From Mycolicibacterium gilvum (GTDB lineage: Bacteria > Actinomycetota > Actinomycetes > Mycobacteriales > Mycobacteriaceae): DNA of 47,649 bases. Positions 31,420 to 42,134 of the stretch are shown piece by piece. The position numbers and the translations under genes are program-made. Below the pieces are notes generated by a model, which saw nothing but the letters and a program-made list of their open reading frames with translations, had not been told where the DNA came from and did not search any database. The number at the start of each line of letters is the position of its first letter. The first letter of the stretch is position 1. Where the stretch lies: assembly GCF_900454025.1 (NCBI RefSeq), contig NZ_UGQM01000007.1:1-47649 (forward strand), given 5' to 3'.

Positions 31420-34260
31420 GTGCTGACGATCTCGCGGCTGAGTCGCTGGAGCATCGGCTACTACAACGACACCGCCAATCAGGCCCGGCAAGCCTCGATG
31501 GACCGTCAGGCCGCCGGCGGCGGCCTGGGCGAGTACTACTCCGAAGGCGACACCCGGGTCCCGACCTGGGTCGTGGTCGGCGACAAGGCCACCGTCGGTG
31601 AGGCCACCGGGCTCGACGGCGCCGCGCTCGACGGCGGGTTTGCTGACACCGAGGTAGCGGCACGGTGGCTCGACGACGGCGTGACGCCCAACGGGGAGGC
31701 CGGACGGGCGTTCGGGACCAACGGGGTGCACGGGTTTGACCTGATGTTCGCCGCGCCCAAGAGTGTGTCGCTGCTGCGGTCGCTGACCGACGACGTGGCC
31801 GAAAAGGTCATGCAGAACGCCCACGTCAAAGCAGTCGAAGCCGCGATGACCTACCTGCATGAACATGCCGGGTACACGCGGGTGCACAACCCGCTGACCA
31901 GCAACAAAGACCTCCAGCGGCTGCCCGGGCTGGTCGCGATCGCCTACCAGCACGAGACGAGCCGCTGCGGGGACCCGCACCTGCACACGCACGTCATCGT
32001 GCCGAATCGCCAGGTCAGAGCTGATGGGCGGCTGGTGTCGATCGACTCCAAGTCGCTGTATCACGAAGCCAAAGCCGCCGGGATCATCTACCAAGCCACG
32101 CTGCGCCACGAGTTGCACGCCGAGCGGGGCTTCGAATGGCAGCCCGTCGACGAGCATTCCGGCATGGCCGAGATCGCCGGCGTCACCGCGGCGAGCATCA
32201 AGGCGTGGTCGCAGCGTTCGACGCGGCTGCGGGAATGGGCCAAAGACAACCTGGTCGTCGTCGACGGTGAGCCGACCGCCGCGCAGTTGGCGACCGCGCA
32301 GAAAGCCACCCGGCCCACTAAACCCGAGCAGCTCGCCTGGGACGAACTCAAAACGATGTGGCGCGCCGACGCGCGCGGTCTGGATCTGGACCGCGACGCG
32401 CATTTCGCCGCGCGCGAGGCGCGGCGCGCACAGGCGCGCACTCCCCTGGACCGAGCGCGCATCGCGCACATGGCAGCGCGCATCGACAAGGCCGCGTTCA
32501 CGCGCGCGGACATGGTGGAGATCGTCGGCGCGCAGCTGCCCGTCGGCGCGGTCGGGGAACCGCGCGCGCTCATCGAAGCGTTCGTCGACGACGTCGGTGT
32601 GCGCATCAGCGCGCCGCGCGAAGCGCACCACCGCGAGGGGCACGAGAAGTACACCGTCGACGCGATCATGCTCGAGGAGTCCCGCATCCTCGACATGGTG
32701 GATACCTCCGACAACCGCAGTCGTCTCGATGTGCGCGCTGCCGATCTCGGGGACCTCTCCGCCGACCAAGAGCGCGCCATCCGCAACATCGCCGTCTCCC
32801 CATTTCTGGTGCAGCCCTTGCAGGCTCCGGCCGGTGCTGGCAAAACTCACTCACTGAAAGCGTTGCGCGCCGCCGCGCACCGGGCGAACAAAGAAGTGCT
32901 CGTGCTCGCGCCCACCGGCAAAGCCGTCGACGAGGCGATGCAGGAGGAAGCCGGCGACCGCGGCCTGACCGTGGCCAAGGCGCTCAAACTCATCGAGGAC
33001 AACAATCTGGCCATCGACCGGCGCACCGTGGTCGTCGTCGACGAAGCCTCCATGGTCGGCACCCCCGAGCTGAAAAAACTGCTGTCGGCCGCGGTGGCCG
33101 GGCGCGCGAAGATGGTGCTCGTCGGGGACCCCTACCAGCTGGCGCCGGTGAAAGCCCGCGGCGGCATGTTCGAGCATCTCTGCGGGGACCTGCCCTGGTC
33201 GCAGCGCCTGGGCGAAGTGTGGCGGATGCGCAGCGCCGAGGAGCGCGACGCCTCCCTGGCGTTGCGGTCCGGGCACGGCAATCGCCTGCGCAAGGCGGTC
33301 GGCTGGTATCGCAGTCACGGCCGCCTGCACACCGGCGACCCGATCGCGATGGCCAAAGACGCCGGCGATGCCTACCTGGCTGACCGGGCCGCCGGGAAAG
33401 ACTCACTGATGGTCTGCGACTCCTGGGAGATGGCCGACGCGCTCAACCAGCGCGTTCACAACGCCCTCGTCGGCGACGGGCCGTCCGTGCGGGCCGCCCG
33501 CGACCAGCGCATCGCCGTCGGCGACATCATCATCAGCCGCGAAAACGACATCAGCATCCCCGTGCACCCCGGGGCCGAGCACCCCGTCGGCCAGGCCGTC
33601 GACCAAGTACGTAACGGCAACCGGTGGCGCGTGGCCGGCATCGACGAGAAGACCAATCGGGTGGCCGCCGAACGGCTCACCGACAAAGCGCGCGTCGTCT
33701 TCGACGGCGACTACCTGCGCCAGAACGTCACCCTCGGCTACGCGGTGACCGTGCACTCCGCCCAGGGAGTCACCGTGGGCAACAAAACCACTCCCGGTGT
33801 GTGCCACTCCATCCTGGCCGACACCTCCAGCCGAGCCATGGCCTATGTCGGCATGACCCGCGCCAAAGACGAAAACCATGCCTACGTCTACCAACGGATC
33901 AGCGGCGAAGCCGACCACGAACACTCACGCCTGGTCGCCGGGGCTGACATTCACGTCCTGCGGCGCGGCAACAAATGGGCTGCCGCCCACCACTTCCGCA
34001 CCATCCTGGCCAACGACGACCGGCCCCGCACCATGCACGCCGAAGCTGAACGCACCGAACGTGACCTACTCCCCCAACCCGTCAGCGACCTGCTGATCGC
34101 CCAAGAGCAGCGCCGCAGCGCCCGCAGCGCGGTATGGCGCGAACACAGCGCCGCCGGCCGGGCCGCGGCCGCGGCCTACCAGCGGATGGCCACCGTCGCC
34201 GAGACCGTCGCCGAACGCGACCGTGACCGGGGGCGCGACATCGACGGCCTCGAACTCTGA
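31420..34260 (+). CDS. MobF-type conjugative relaxase-helicase (TraA/TrwC-like)
   Basis: I choose GTG 31420 (VLTISRLSRWSIGYYNDTAN), the typical MobF start; in-frame GTG 31393 and TTG 31312 are alternatives. The relaxase domain has the tandem catalytic Tyr (Y14, Y15) and the metal-binding GDPHLHTHVIVPN near 185. The helicase part has Walker A APAGAGKTHS near 469, Walker B VVVDEASMVG near 539, and late SF1 motifs VTVHSAQGVTV and AYVGMTRAKDENHAYVYQR. The protein of about 946 residues should nick oriT, stay bound to the 5' end and unwind the transferred strand. No coupling protein or type IV system is in the window, so the element may be mobilisable or carry these elsewhere. Confidence 0.9.
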   Translation: MLTISRLSRWSIGYYNDTANQARQASMDRQAAGGGLGEYYSEGDTRVPTWVVVGDKATVGEATGLDGAALDGGFADTEVAARWLDDGVTPNGEAGRAFGTNGVHGFDLMFAAPKSVSLLRSLTDDVAEKVMQNAHVKAVEAAMTYLHEHAGYTRVHNPLTSNKDLQRLPGLVAIAYQHETSRCGDPHLHTHVIVPNRQVRADGRLVSIDSKSLYHEAKAAGIIYQATLRHELHAERGFEWQPVDEHSGMAEIAGVTAASIKAWSQRSTRLREWAKDNLVVVDGEPTAAQLATAQKATRPTKPEQLAWDELKTMWRADARGLDLDRDAHFAAREARRAQARTPLDRARIAHMAARIDKAAFTRADMVEIVGAQLPVGAVGEPRALIEAFVDDVGVRISAPREAHHREGHEKYTVDAIMLEESRILDMVDTSDNRSRLDVRAADLGDLSADQERAIRNIAVSPFLVQPLQAPAGAGKTHSLKALRAAAHRANKEVLVLAPTGKAVDEAMQEEAGDRGLTVAKALKLIEDNNLAIDRRTVVVVDEASMVGTPELKKLLSAAVAGRAKMVLVGDPYQLAPVKARGGMFEHLCGDLPWSQRLGEVWRMRSAEERDASLALRSGHGNRLRKAVGWYRSHGRLHTGDPIAMAKDAGDAYLADRAAGKDSLMVCDSWEMADALNQRVHNALVGDGPSVRAARDQRIAVGDIIISRENDISIPVHPGAEHPVGQAVDQVRNGNRWRVAGIDEKTNRVAAERLTDKARVVFDGDYLRQNVTLGYAVTVHSAQGVTVGNKTTPGVCHSILADTSSRAMAYVGMTRAKDENHAYVYQRISGEADHEHSRLVAGADIHVLRRGNKWAAAHHFRTILANDDRPRTMHAEAERTERDLLPQPVSDLLIAQEQRRSARSAVWREHSAAGRAAAAAYQRMATVAETVAERDRDRGRDIDGLEL

Positions 34261-34355
34261 TCTGCTGACGCACAGTGCCACCAACGCGCGATAGCGTCAG
34301 AACCTGACCGGTTGCTGCGGGGAGCCAGCGGCCAACGACGCAAGGAGTGCACCAG

Positions 34356-35291
34356 GTGAAGATCACGACCGTGTTGGCGACAACCGCAGCGGCCGCCGGG
34401 ATCGGTGTCTTGAGCGCACCAATCGCGCTGGCCGACAACCCCACTCCGAACCTGGTGACGTTGGGGCAGCCAGCCGAACTGATCAACGGGTCGGTGGTGC
34501 AGGCCTGGACAATCAGCGGGCTCAAGCCCAGCAGCGACGTCATCCCCTGGCATGTTCGCGGAGCGCTGTGGGAAGCCACCGCCACCAACACGGCGGTCGC
34601 GGGCACCGTTCAGCCCATCGTGTCCGACCTCAACGCGCGGGCCCGCAACGGCGACACCTACCGAACGTTGTTCCTGGTCGCCACCCCCCAGGGAGTCAAC
34701 CCGGCCGCGCTCGCCCAAGGGCAGCAGACCTCAGGAAAAATCTACTTCGACGTGACCGGCGCCCAGCCCGACAGCGTCGTCTACAACGACGGTGCCCGCG
34801 ACCTCGCGGTCTGGCTGACCCCGCCGCCCGCACCGCCAGCCCCCGCGGCCGGCGGCTCGGCCCCCTACCGGGGAACCCCCAGTGCCAGCTCGCCAGCGCA
34901 AGATACCGAAGCCGCCCCGGCAGCGGTCCCGCCGGCAGCCGAAACGCCTATGACGCCCGCACCCGCCAGCGTGGGCACACCACTGACCCCCGGCAGTGTC
35001 GGTACGCCCCTGCCCACCGGCAGCGCGGGAACTCCCCTGCCGACCGGCGACGCCGTCGCGCCCGGCGGCACCCCAGCCCCAGCGGGTAGCCCATCGGTCA
35101 CGACAACCCCCGACATCAGCACAGGAACCCCGCTGCCGGCCGAGACCCCCGCCCCCGCCGCCGCTCCCGCGCCGACCGCGACGCCCGCGGGTAGCGCCGG
35201 CACCCCCCTGCCCGCGCCCGAGGTAGCCCCGGCCGCCGGTGCGGCAACGCCGGCGGCGCCCGTCACCACCACGCCGGTACCGATGCCCTGA
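34356..35291 (+). CDS. Secreted MPT63-like (DUF1942) protein with Pro-rich tail
   Basis: AAGGAG at 34342-34347 points to GTG 34356 rather than GTG 34347. A signal peptide MKITTVLATTAAAAGIGVLS ends after APIALA (about residue 26). Residues 30-155 match MPT63: VQAWTISGLKPSSDVIP, GALWEATATNTAVAG, DLNARARNGDTYRTLFLVAT and GQQTSGKIYFDVTG. This is an immunoglobulin-like beta sandwich of secreted mycobacterial antigens. The last 150 residues are an unusual Pro/Ala/Thr tail with repeated GTPLPTGS/GTPLP motifs, absent from classic MPT63; it may span the wall or carry glycans. Position directly after the relaxase gene is remarkable. Confidence 0.85.
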   Translation: MKITTVLATTAAAAGIGVLSAPIALADNPTPNLVTLGQPAELINGSVVQAWTISGLKPSSDVIPWHVRGALWEATATNTAVAGTVQPIVSDLNARARNGDTYRTLFLVATPQGVNPAALAQGQQTSGKIYFDVTGAQPDSVVYNDGARDLAVWLTPPPAPPAPAAGGSAPYRGTPSASSPAQDTEAAPAAVPPAAETPMTPAPASVGTPLTPGSVGTPLPTGSAGTPLPTGDAVAPGGTPAPAGSPSVTTTPDISTGTPLPAETPAPAAAPAPTATPAGSAGTPLPAPEVAPAAGAATPAAPVTTTPVPMP

Positions 35292-35295
35292 TCGG

Positions 35296-36879
35296 TCAGA
35301 AGACGCGGTGGCGCATCTGTTCGGTGTATTCGGTGACGCGCTGCAGGGCGGCCGACAGGCGGTGTATTGACCCGCCGAACAAGCCCGCCTGCAGCGGCGG
35401 CCAGTCGTCACCGGCGGCGTTCACCTCAGCCAGCACCGCGCCGTAGCGGCTGTCCTCCAGGCGGGCGGTGTGGCTGGCGTCGGTGACGAACAAACCCAGC
35501 CACGGCTCGGTGAATACGCGGTCCTGCGCCATCTGGTCGGCCACGACGAGGGAAAACATGATCTCGGTCTCGTCGAACAGCTCGCCGTAGCGCGGCAGGC
35601 CGTAGAGGCCGGCGAAGTGCGGTTGCAGCGCGTCGAACAGATACGACGAGGCGACAAACGGCGGCTTACGCCGTCGATGCTGGGCGATCTCGCCCAGCAG
35701 GTGCTCCAATTCCGCGTCGTCGCTGGCGACTTGGGCCGCCCGCAGCGTCAACGCCAAGCTGTCCTCGCGCGACAGCGCCTCCCACGGGCCCACCCTCTCG
35801 ATCACCGTCACCCGCAAATTGGGGTGCGTGATCGACCACGGCACGGTGGCGTCGGTGGTCAGCGCCCGCAGGGCACCGAAGTTTCGTCCCTGGACCGCAG
35901 AGATCGAGCCCGCGTAGAGCGCCAGTGTGGCCGGTAGCAACGCCAACGCCTGAAGACGGTCGTCACGGCCTTCCACGATCAACGCTTGGGTGGCGCCGAC
36001 CCGCATCTGTCCGGTCACCGTGTCGCTCAACGGTGCCGGTTGGGCCAGCGCAGCCATCGTGTCCGCCCAGATGCGCTCGTGATCGGCGTTGGGCCATGCG
36101 CATGCGGTGATGAGCTGATCCAGCAGCGGGGCGGTGAGCTCCTCGTAGCTCTGCGCCATCGCCAGATACTGGCGCAACTGCTCTACCGGTTGGCGGCTGG
36201 CGAACGTGTTCGGGAACACCTGCGGGTCAGCACGGGCCGCCTGCAGCTGCTGGACCGTGGCGCGCATCAGCCGGGCAACCACCAGCGGGTTGCCCTGCTC
36301 CACCGCGTCACGGAACTGCTCGCCCAGCGGGCGGGGCGGATCTTTGAGCAGCCGATCCTGCAGCATGATCAGCTCACGGTGCGTGGCCGGGGGTGAGCTG
36401 GCCACGCCGCGGTGAAACACCGTGCCCGACCGGTTGTTCTCATAGGTGGTGACCAGCGAGTGGATTCGGTCGCCGGGGCGCGGCGCGGCGACGGTGAACA
36501 CCGCGACGTCATGGCCCTCGACCTTGAAATAGTCCACCGACCACTGCGGACCATCCACGTAGGGCCGCAGCTTGTCGTGCAGCGCGGCAGCATCAAGGAC
36601 CTCGGTGACGCCGACGAGTTGCCCCGGCGCGACGCCGACCACAAGATAGGCTTCCCCACCGCAGTCACGGCCCGCGCTGACCGGATCGCGGTTGGCGAAC
36701 GCGATGATGGCGCGCGCCGCGGCGAACCGATCAGCCTTGGACCCGAAATCCAGCGTGCTCTTGCACTCCAGCCAATGGGTTTCCTGGCTTCCCGGGTCGG
36801 CGCGATGAATCGCCTCCACCAAAGCGGTCACGCTCTGCGGTGACCGCAGCGGAGCCGACGTATCGAAGTCCAGAGCCAT
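35296..36879 (-). CDS. AlbA_2/Schlafen-like domain protein
   Basis: The 527-residue protein MALDFDTSAPLRSPQSVTAL has an N-terminal domain with ETHWLECKSTLDFGSKADRF, IIAFANRDPVSAGRDCGGEA and YLVVGVAPGQLVGV. This is the pattern of AlbA_2/Schlafen-like putative nucleic-acid-binding or nuclease domains. The C-terminal two thirds are helical and unknown. Its 3' end stands 4 nt from the convergent MPT63-like gene, and its start is divergent from the GIY-YIG-like gene. With the next two genes it forms a probable defence cluster; Slfn-like proteins act in several abortive systems. Role inferred. Confidence 0.65.
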   Translation of the reverse strand: MALDFDTSAPLRSPQSVTALVEAIHRADPGSQETHWLECKSTLDFGSKADRFAAARAIIAFANRDPVSAGRDCGGEAYLVVGVAPGQLVGVTEVLDAAALHDKLRPYVDGPQWSVDYFKVEGHDVAVFTVAAPRPGDRIHSLVTTYENNRSGTVFHRGVASSPPATHRELIMLQDRLLKDPPRPLGEQFRDAVEQGNPLVVARLMRATVQQLQAARADPQVFPNTFASRQPVEQLRQYLAMAQSYEELTAPLLDQLITACAWPNADHERIWADTMAALAQPAPLSDTVTGQMRVGATQALIVEGRDDRLQALALLPATLALYAGSISAVQGRNFGALRALTTDATVPWSITHPNLRVTVIERVGPWEALSREDSLALTLRAAQVASDDAELEHLLGEIAQHRRRKPPFVASSYLFDALQPHFAGLYGLPRYGELFDETEIMFSLVVADQMAQDRVFTEPWLGLFVTDASHTARLEDSRYGAVLAEVNAAGDDWPPLQAGLFGGSIHRLSAALQRVTEYTEQMRHRVF

Positions 36880-37002
36880 AGTTGCCAGCCTATGGGCGCG
36901 CCGCGACAGCCCCCGGACACAACAGGCCCTTCGCGGGGCAACAGCGGCGCGCTGGCGGCAAGCGCCACAGAGTCCCGCACGGTGGCGCGCCAGTATGGAC
37001 CC

Positions 37003-37487
37003 ATGATCACCGAGCCGATCGACCTCAGTGGCTTCACGGGCTGGGTGCCGTTCGCAGAGCTGCCCAACACCGACGTGCCGACCTCCCCGGCGTGTATGTG
37101 GTCGTACGGCCGACCGACGACCCGCCCACGTTCCTGGACACCTCCCCGGCCGGCCACTTCAAAGGCAAAGACCCCACCGTGCCGGTCGACGAGCTCCACG
37201 CGCTCTGGGTGCCGGGAACCCGCATCATCTACATCGGGAAAGCCAACGCCGGGCGCACCGGTCGCCGTGGTCTACGCAAACGGCTCGATGAGTTCCGCCG
37301 CTCGGGCGCCGGCCAACCCGTGGGCCACAGCGGCGGGCGGCGGATCTGGCAACTCAGCGACCACGCCCAACTGCGCGTCGGCTGGCAGGTAACCGACGAC
37401 ACCGCCGCGGCCGCCACCGAAACAGCGTTGATCGCCCAGTTTCACGCCCACCACGGACGGCGCCCCTTCGCCAACATGCGGAACTAA
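37003..37487 (+). pseudogene. GIY-YIG-like nuclease, frameshifted
   Basis: ATG 37003 starts MITEPIDLSGFTGWVPFAEL and reads to NTDVPT. Then the frame changes near 37083. With one more C in ACCTCCCC the sequence continues as LPGVYVVVRPTDDPPTFLDT, RIIYIGKANAGRTGRRGLRK and RRPFANMRN at the end. GVYVV...IIYIGKA is the GIY-YIG core, and RKRLDEF plus a late Glu (TETALIAQF) and Asn fit the active site. The full protein has about 161 residues. It could be a restriction or repair nuclease beside the defence genes. Frameshift may be a sequencing error. Confidence 0.7.
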
Positions 37488-37579
37488 CGAGCCCTGTTAC
37501 CCGCCCCGGCCCGACTTCCCTGCGATATTGCGTTCCGCGTTTAGGGTGACTTCGAGCTTCAGCGAAAGGAGTTAGACGG

Positions 37580-40500
37580 GTGGCGACGTCGGTGCATGAG
37601 GTGTTCGAGGCTTTTCGGCGTGCCCCTAGCAATTACGAACGCGGCTTGAAATTCGAGCAGCTCATGGCGCAGTACCTGCCGCTGGATTCCGTCTACGGCC
37701 GACTCTTTAAGCAGGTCTGGTTATGGAAGGACTGGCCTGGGCGGGGCGGCAAGATCGACACCGGAATTGACCTCGTTGCTGAGGAGATCGACACCGGTGA
37801 CCTATGGGCCATCCAATGCAAGTTCTACGAACCCGATCACGTGCTGGGAAAACCGGACGTCGACTCGTTCCTGTCCGCGTCAGGAAAGCATCCCTTCGCC
37901 CACCGGCTAATCATCTCCACAACGGATAAGTGGGGGAAAAATGCTGAAGACGCGGTCGACAACCAGCAGATTCCCGTTCAGCGCATTGGACTGGCTGACA
38001 TCGCCGAGGCCCCGATCGACTGGGCCTTCGCCGGCCCCGCCGACGGACTGAACCTTGAGCTGGCCCCCGCCCCCAAACGGGACCCCTGGCCTCATCAGCG
38101 TGAAGCCATCGACAAAGTGATCGTCGGCTTCACCGAAAACGACCGCGGCAAGCTCATCATGGCGTGTGGCACGGGAAAGACCTTCACCGCGCTCAAGATC
38201 TGCGAGCAGATCGCCGACGACCTCGGCGGAACAGCCAAGATCCTGTTCCTGGTGCCCTCAATATCCCTGCTGTCCCAAACGCTGCGCGAATGGACCGCTC
38301 AGTGCCAGGTGGACCTGCGGTCCTTTGCCGTGTGCTCGGACACCAAGGTCTCCCGCGCGGTGGAAGACATTAACCCCTACGACGTGCCACTTCCTGCCAC
38401 CACCGATCCGGTCACGCTGGTCGCACAAATGGCGCACCGCAAACGCGCTAAAGGACTGACCGTGGTGTTCAGCACCTACCAGTCCATCAACGTAATCGCT
38501 GAAGCACAGGCGGTCGGGCTCGACGACTTCGACCTCATTGTGTGTGATGAAGCGCACCGAACCACCGGCGTCACACTCGTCGACGGAGACGAATCCAACT
38601 TCGTCAAGGTGCACGACGCAGCCTTCCTCGCCGGAACCAAGCGGCTCTACATGACAGCAACGCCAAGGCTTTTCGCGGAGGAAACCAAGACCAAGGCCGC
38701 CGAACACTCCGCGGTCCTCGCGTCGATGGACGACGAAGCCCTCTACGGCCCCACTTTTCACCGACTCGGATTCGGCGAAGCCGTGGAGCGCGGACTGCTC
38801 ACCGACTACAAGGTGCTCGTGCTCACCGTCGACGAGAAGTACATCGCCGGCCCACTGCAGCAGCAGCTTGCCGACGTCAACAGCGAACTCAACCTCGACG
38901 ACGCGACCAAAATCGTCGGTTGTTGGAACGGCCTCGCCAAACGAACTGGCAAAGCCGCCGGCGGTGCTGACTTCGGCGGTGACACCCGCCCCATGCAACG
39001 CGCCGTGGCCTTCCTTCGAGACATCAAGTCCTCTAAGAAGCTCGCAGGGAAGTTCGCCACCGTCATCGACGCCTATGACCAGGCCGACGACCACCTACTG
39101 CGCTGCGACGTCGAACACGTCGACGGAACCTACAACGCCCTGGAACGCAACCACCGCCTGCAATGGCTCAAGGCGCCACTACCCGACAATCAATGCCGCA
39201 TTCTGGCCAACGCCCGCTGCCTTTCCGAAGGGGTGGACGTCCCCAGCCTCGACGCGGTCCTCTTCCTCAACCCGCGCAGCTCCGTGGTTGACGTCGTGCA
39301 ATCTGTCGGCCGGGTCATGCGCCGAGCCGAAGGCAAGCAATACGGGTACATCATCCTGCCCGTCGGGGTACCGGCGGGCGTAGCACCTAGCCAAGCACTC
39401 GCCGACAACCGCCGCTTCAAGGTGGTGTGGCAAGTGCTACAGGCGCTGAGGGCTCACGACGACCGCTTCAACGCCACAGTCAACAAACTCGAACTCAACA
39501 AGAACGCCACGGACTCAATCCTCGTCGGCCACGTACCGAACGCCGCCGAGAATCTCACCGACTCAACATCTTCCGGCGACGGTACAACAGCCTCTGCCGA
39601 TACCGCGGCTGCCGAGTCGGCGCAGGTCGCCCAACAGCTGTCTATGTTCTCCCCCGACCAGTGGCGGGACGCTGTGTACGCCAAGATTGTCGATAAGGTC
39701 GGCACGCGCACCTACTGGGAGGACTGGGCCAAGGACGTCGCCGTAATCGCCACGGCCCAGCAGACACGCATCAAGGCGCTGCTTAACGAGAGCACTCCCG
39801 ACATCGCAGCAGCATTCGATAAGTTCGTCGGAGCGCTGCGCGCCCATCTCAACGATTCGATCAACCGGGATCAAGCCGTGGAGATGCTTTCCCAGCACCT
39901 GATCACCAAGCCCGTGTTCGACGCCCTCTTCGAAGACTACGATTTTGCGGACCACAACCCGGTTTCACAGGTCATGCAGGCGATGGTCGCTACCCTGCAT
40001 GACCAAGCGCTCGACACAGAAACCCAACGCCTAGAGGGCTTTTACGAATCAGTGCGTATGCGCGCGGCCGGGGTTGACAATGCCGAGGGCAAGCAGCGCA
40101 TCGTCGTCGAACTCTACGAGAAGTTCTTTCGGATCGGTTTCCCGCGAACCGCTAAAGCTCTAGGGATCGTCTATACGCCAACACAAGTCGTTGACTTCAT
40201 CCTGCGCTCGGCCAATGACACACTGCGCGCCGAATTTGGAACGACATTGACTGAGCCCGGCGTGCACATCCTCGATCCATTCACCGGGACTGGCACCTTC
40301 ATCGTGCGCCTGATCCAGACCGGACTCATCAGGACCGAAGACCTCGCCCGCAAGTATGCCAACGAATTGCATGCCAACGAGATCGTATTGCTGGCTTACT
40401 ACATCGCCGCCATCAACATAGAGGCCGCCTACCACGGTGCCGTTGGTGGTGAGTACCAGCCATTCAACGGCATTGTCCTTACCGACACCTTTCAAATCGC

Positions 40501-40612
40501 CGAGGTCGGCGACACCATGGATGCCGAACTATTCCCTCAGAACAACGATCGGATCATCGCCCAGCAGAGCCAACCCATCCGTGTGATCGTCGGGAATCCG
40601 CCTTTCCGTAAA
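37580..40612 (+). pseudogene. Type ISP-like restriction-modification enzyme, cut by a transposon
   Basis: AAAGGAG precedes GTG 37580. Domains in order: Mrr-like nuclease (GIDLVA near 61, IQCKFY near 77), SF2 helicase (CGTGKTFTALKI near 196, VCDEAHRTTG near 321, MTATPRLF, and QSVGRVMRRAEGK), then an N6-adenine methyltransferase (YTPTQVVDFILRSA, motif I LDPFTGTGTFIV near 898, motif IV GNPPF at about 1004-1008). Type ISP enzymes normally continue for some 500 more residues with the target recognition domain. Here similarity stops right after NPPFR at 40609, and 30 foreign codons follow to 40699. The enzyme should not methylate or recognise DNA and is probably dead. Confidence 0.85.
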
Positions 40613-40643
40613 ATGTCGGTGTGTTGTGGCAGGTTCTGTTGCT

Positions 40644-42131
40644 ATGGAACAACACGACGACGGCTCCCGCTGGAGGCTGTGTTGGGCGCGGCAGCCTAGC
40701 CGGCCGTACACGGCGAGGTCCGATGTCCTTGCAGACTTCCCGGACCTAGCCGAGCGTGAGGCTGCGCTCGGAATTCGCCCCGGGCAGCCGTTCCTCCTGA
40801 TGGCCGATGGTCGACCGGACGTTGAGGTCCTGGAATTCTTCCGGTCAGCAGCGTTCCAATCGTTGGCGGCCGGGTCGCAGGAGTCCTACGCTCCGGACAT
40901 CCAGCTGTTTCTCTCCTTCCTGTCCGTTCAAGGCATCGACTGGAAAACAGCGACGTTCGAGCATCTTGCCGACTATGAGTTCTGGCGGCGACGCGACCAG
41001 GAGAACCCGGATCGTGTTGGTGCAGCGACGTTTTCACGGGATCTGGCGGCGATCAAGAAGTTCTACGACTGGCAGCAGTGGCGGGGCAACGTGGCTGTTT
41101 CTCCTGTCAGCCGGCACAAATCCAGCTCCACTGGGGACTCGGACTCCACGCGGTTGCAACCGAGTGCTGTCCGCTCGGTCCAATTGAAATGGCTGACGCC
41201 CCGAGCGTATAAACGCTGGCGCGACGTCGGCCTCGGCGGCTACCGCGGCGACGGGCGACGGGATGCGACCTGGCGAGGACGCAACGACGGTCGCAACCTG
41301 GCGTTCGCCGAAGCGCTGTGGTCGAGCGGGCTGCGACTGCGTGAAGCCGGAACACTGGTCCTGGGCGAGATCCCCAGTGCTGACAGCCAAGTGCGTTACG
41401 CCAAGGCCCGAGTCGGTCAAGCCGTCGCGAAAGGCCGCGGCCGTGATTTCTGGATCAGTACTGCAGCACTGAAACACATTGACAATTACCGTATTTCAAC
41501 CCGCGCGGCCGCCGTTCACCGGGCCCGTTCTGAAGGTCGTTACGACGCATTGACCGACATCAAGGTCGTCGACGCGGTGGACCATCACCGCCGTGTCCAC
41601 TTCACCAACCGGGATGGCAGCAAGGGGACGGTACCGCTGGACAGTCTCGACGCGGATGATCGGCTCAACTTCTACATCACCACTGATTGCGGGCTTGAGC
41701 CGTGGATGGTGTGGCTGTCCGAAGCCGGTTTGCCGTTGCCGTATCGCACCTGGGAGGCGATCTTCTCCACGGCTAACGATCGGTGTCGGACCCTTGGGGT
41801 AGACATCCATTGTCACCCGCATATGCTGCGCCACTCGTTCGCCCTGAGGATGTTGGTCACGTTGATCTACGCACACGAACGCAAGATGGGCATCAGCCCT
41901 GCCGAACGGCGCGAGTATCGCCACATCTTTGGTGACCCTTGGGTTTTGGTTCAAACATTGCTGGGCCACGCAAGCTTGGAAACCACTCGCAACTGCTATC
42001 TCGAACCCGTGTCGGGACTGCAGGTAGACCTGTTCCTCAATGACGACATGGCCGAGGACGCATCGATCGCCGATTTCATCACGCATATCGCAGCGGCGGC
42101 TCCCGGAATCGTCGACACCGAGGAGCGATGA
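40644..42131 (+). CDS. Tyrosine recombinase 1 of the transposon
   Basis: ATG 40644 (MEQHDDGSRWRLCWARQPSR) is used; GTG 40626 is a possible start. A core-binding domain covers about residues 60-150 (ESYAPDIQLFLSFLSVQGID). The catalytic domain shows Arg in SSGLRLREAGTL, HPHMLRHSFALRML (HxxR), and LLGHASLETTRNCYLEP with the H and the nucleophile Tyr. All key residues are present, so the protein is likely active. Length of about 495 is normal for transposon-borne integrases of actinobacteria. GAGGAG near its end serves the next gene. Confidence 0.9.
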   Translation: MEQHDDGSRWRLCWARQPSRPYTARSDVLADFPDLAEREAALGIRPGQPFLLMADGRPDVEVLEFFRSAAFQSLAAGSQESYAPDIQLFLSFLSVQGIDWKTATFEHLADYEFWRRRDQENPDRVGAATFSRDLAAIKKFYDWQQWRGNVAVSPVSRHKSSSTGDSDSTRLQPSAVRSVQLKWLTPRAYKRWRDVGLGGYRGDGRRDATWRGRNDGRNLAFAEALWSSGLRLREAGTLVLGEIPSADSQVRYAKARVGQAVAKGRGRDFWISTAALKHIDNYRISTRAAAVHRARSEGRYDALTDIKVVDAVDHHRRVHFTNRDGSKGTVPLDSLDADDRLNFYITTDCGLEPWMVWLSEAGLPLPYRTWEAIFSTANDRCRTLGVDIHCHPHMLRHSFALRMLVTLIYAHERKMGISPAERREYRHIFGDPWVLVQTLLGHASLETTRNCYLEPVSGLQVDLFLNDDMAEDASIADFITHIAAAAPGIVDTEER

Positions 42132-42134
42132 GCG

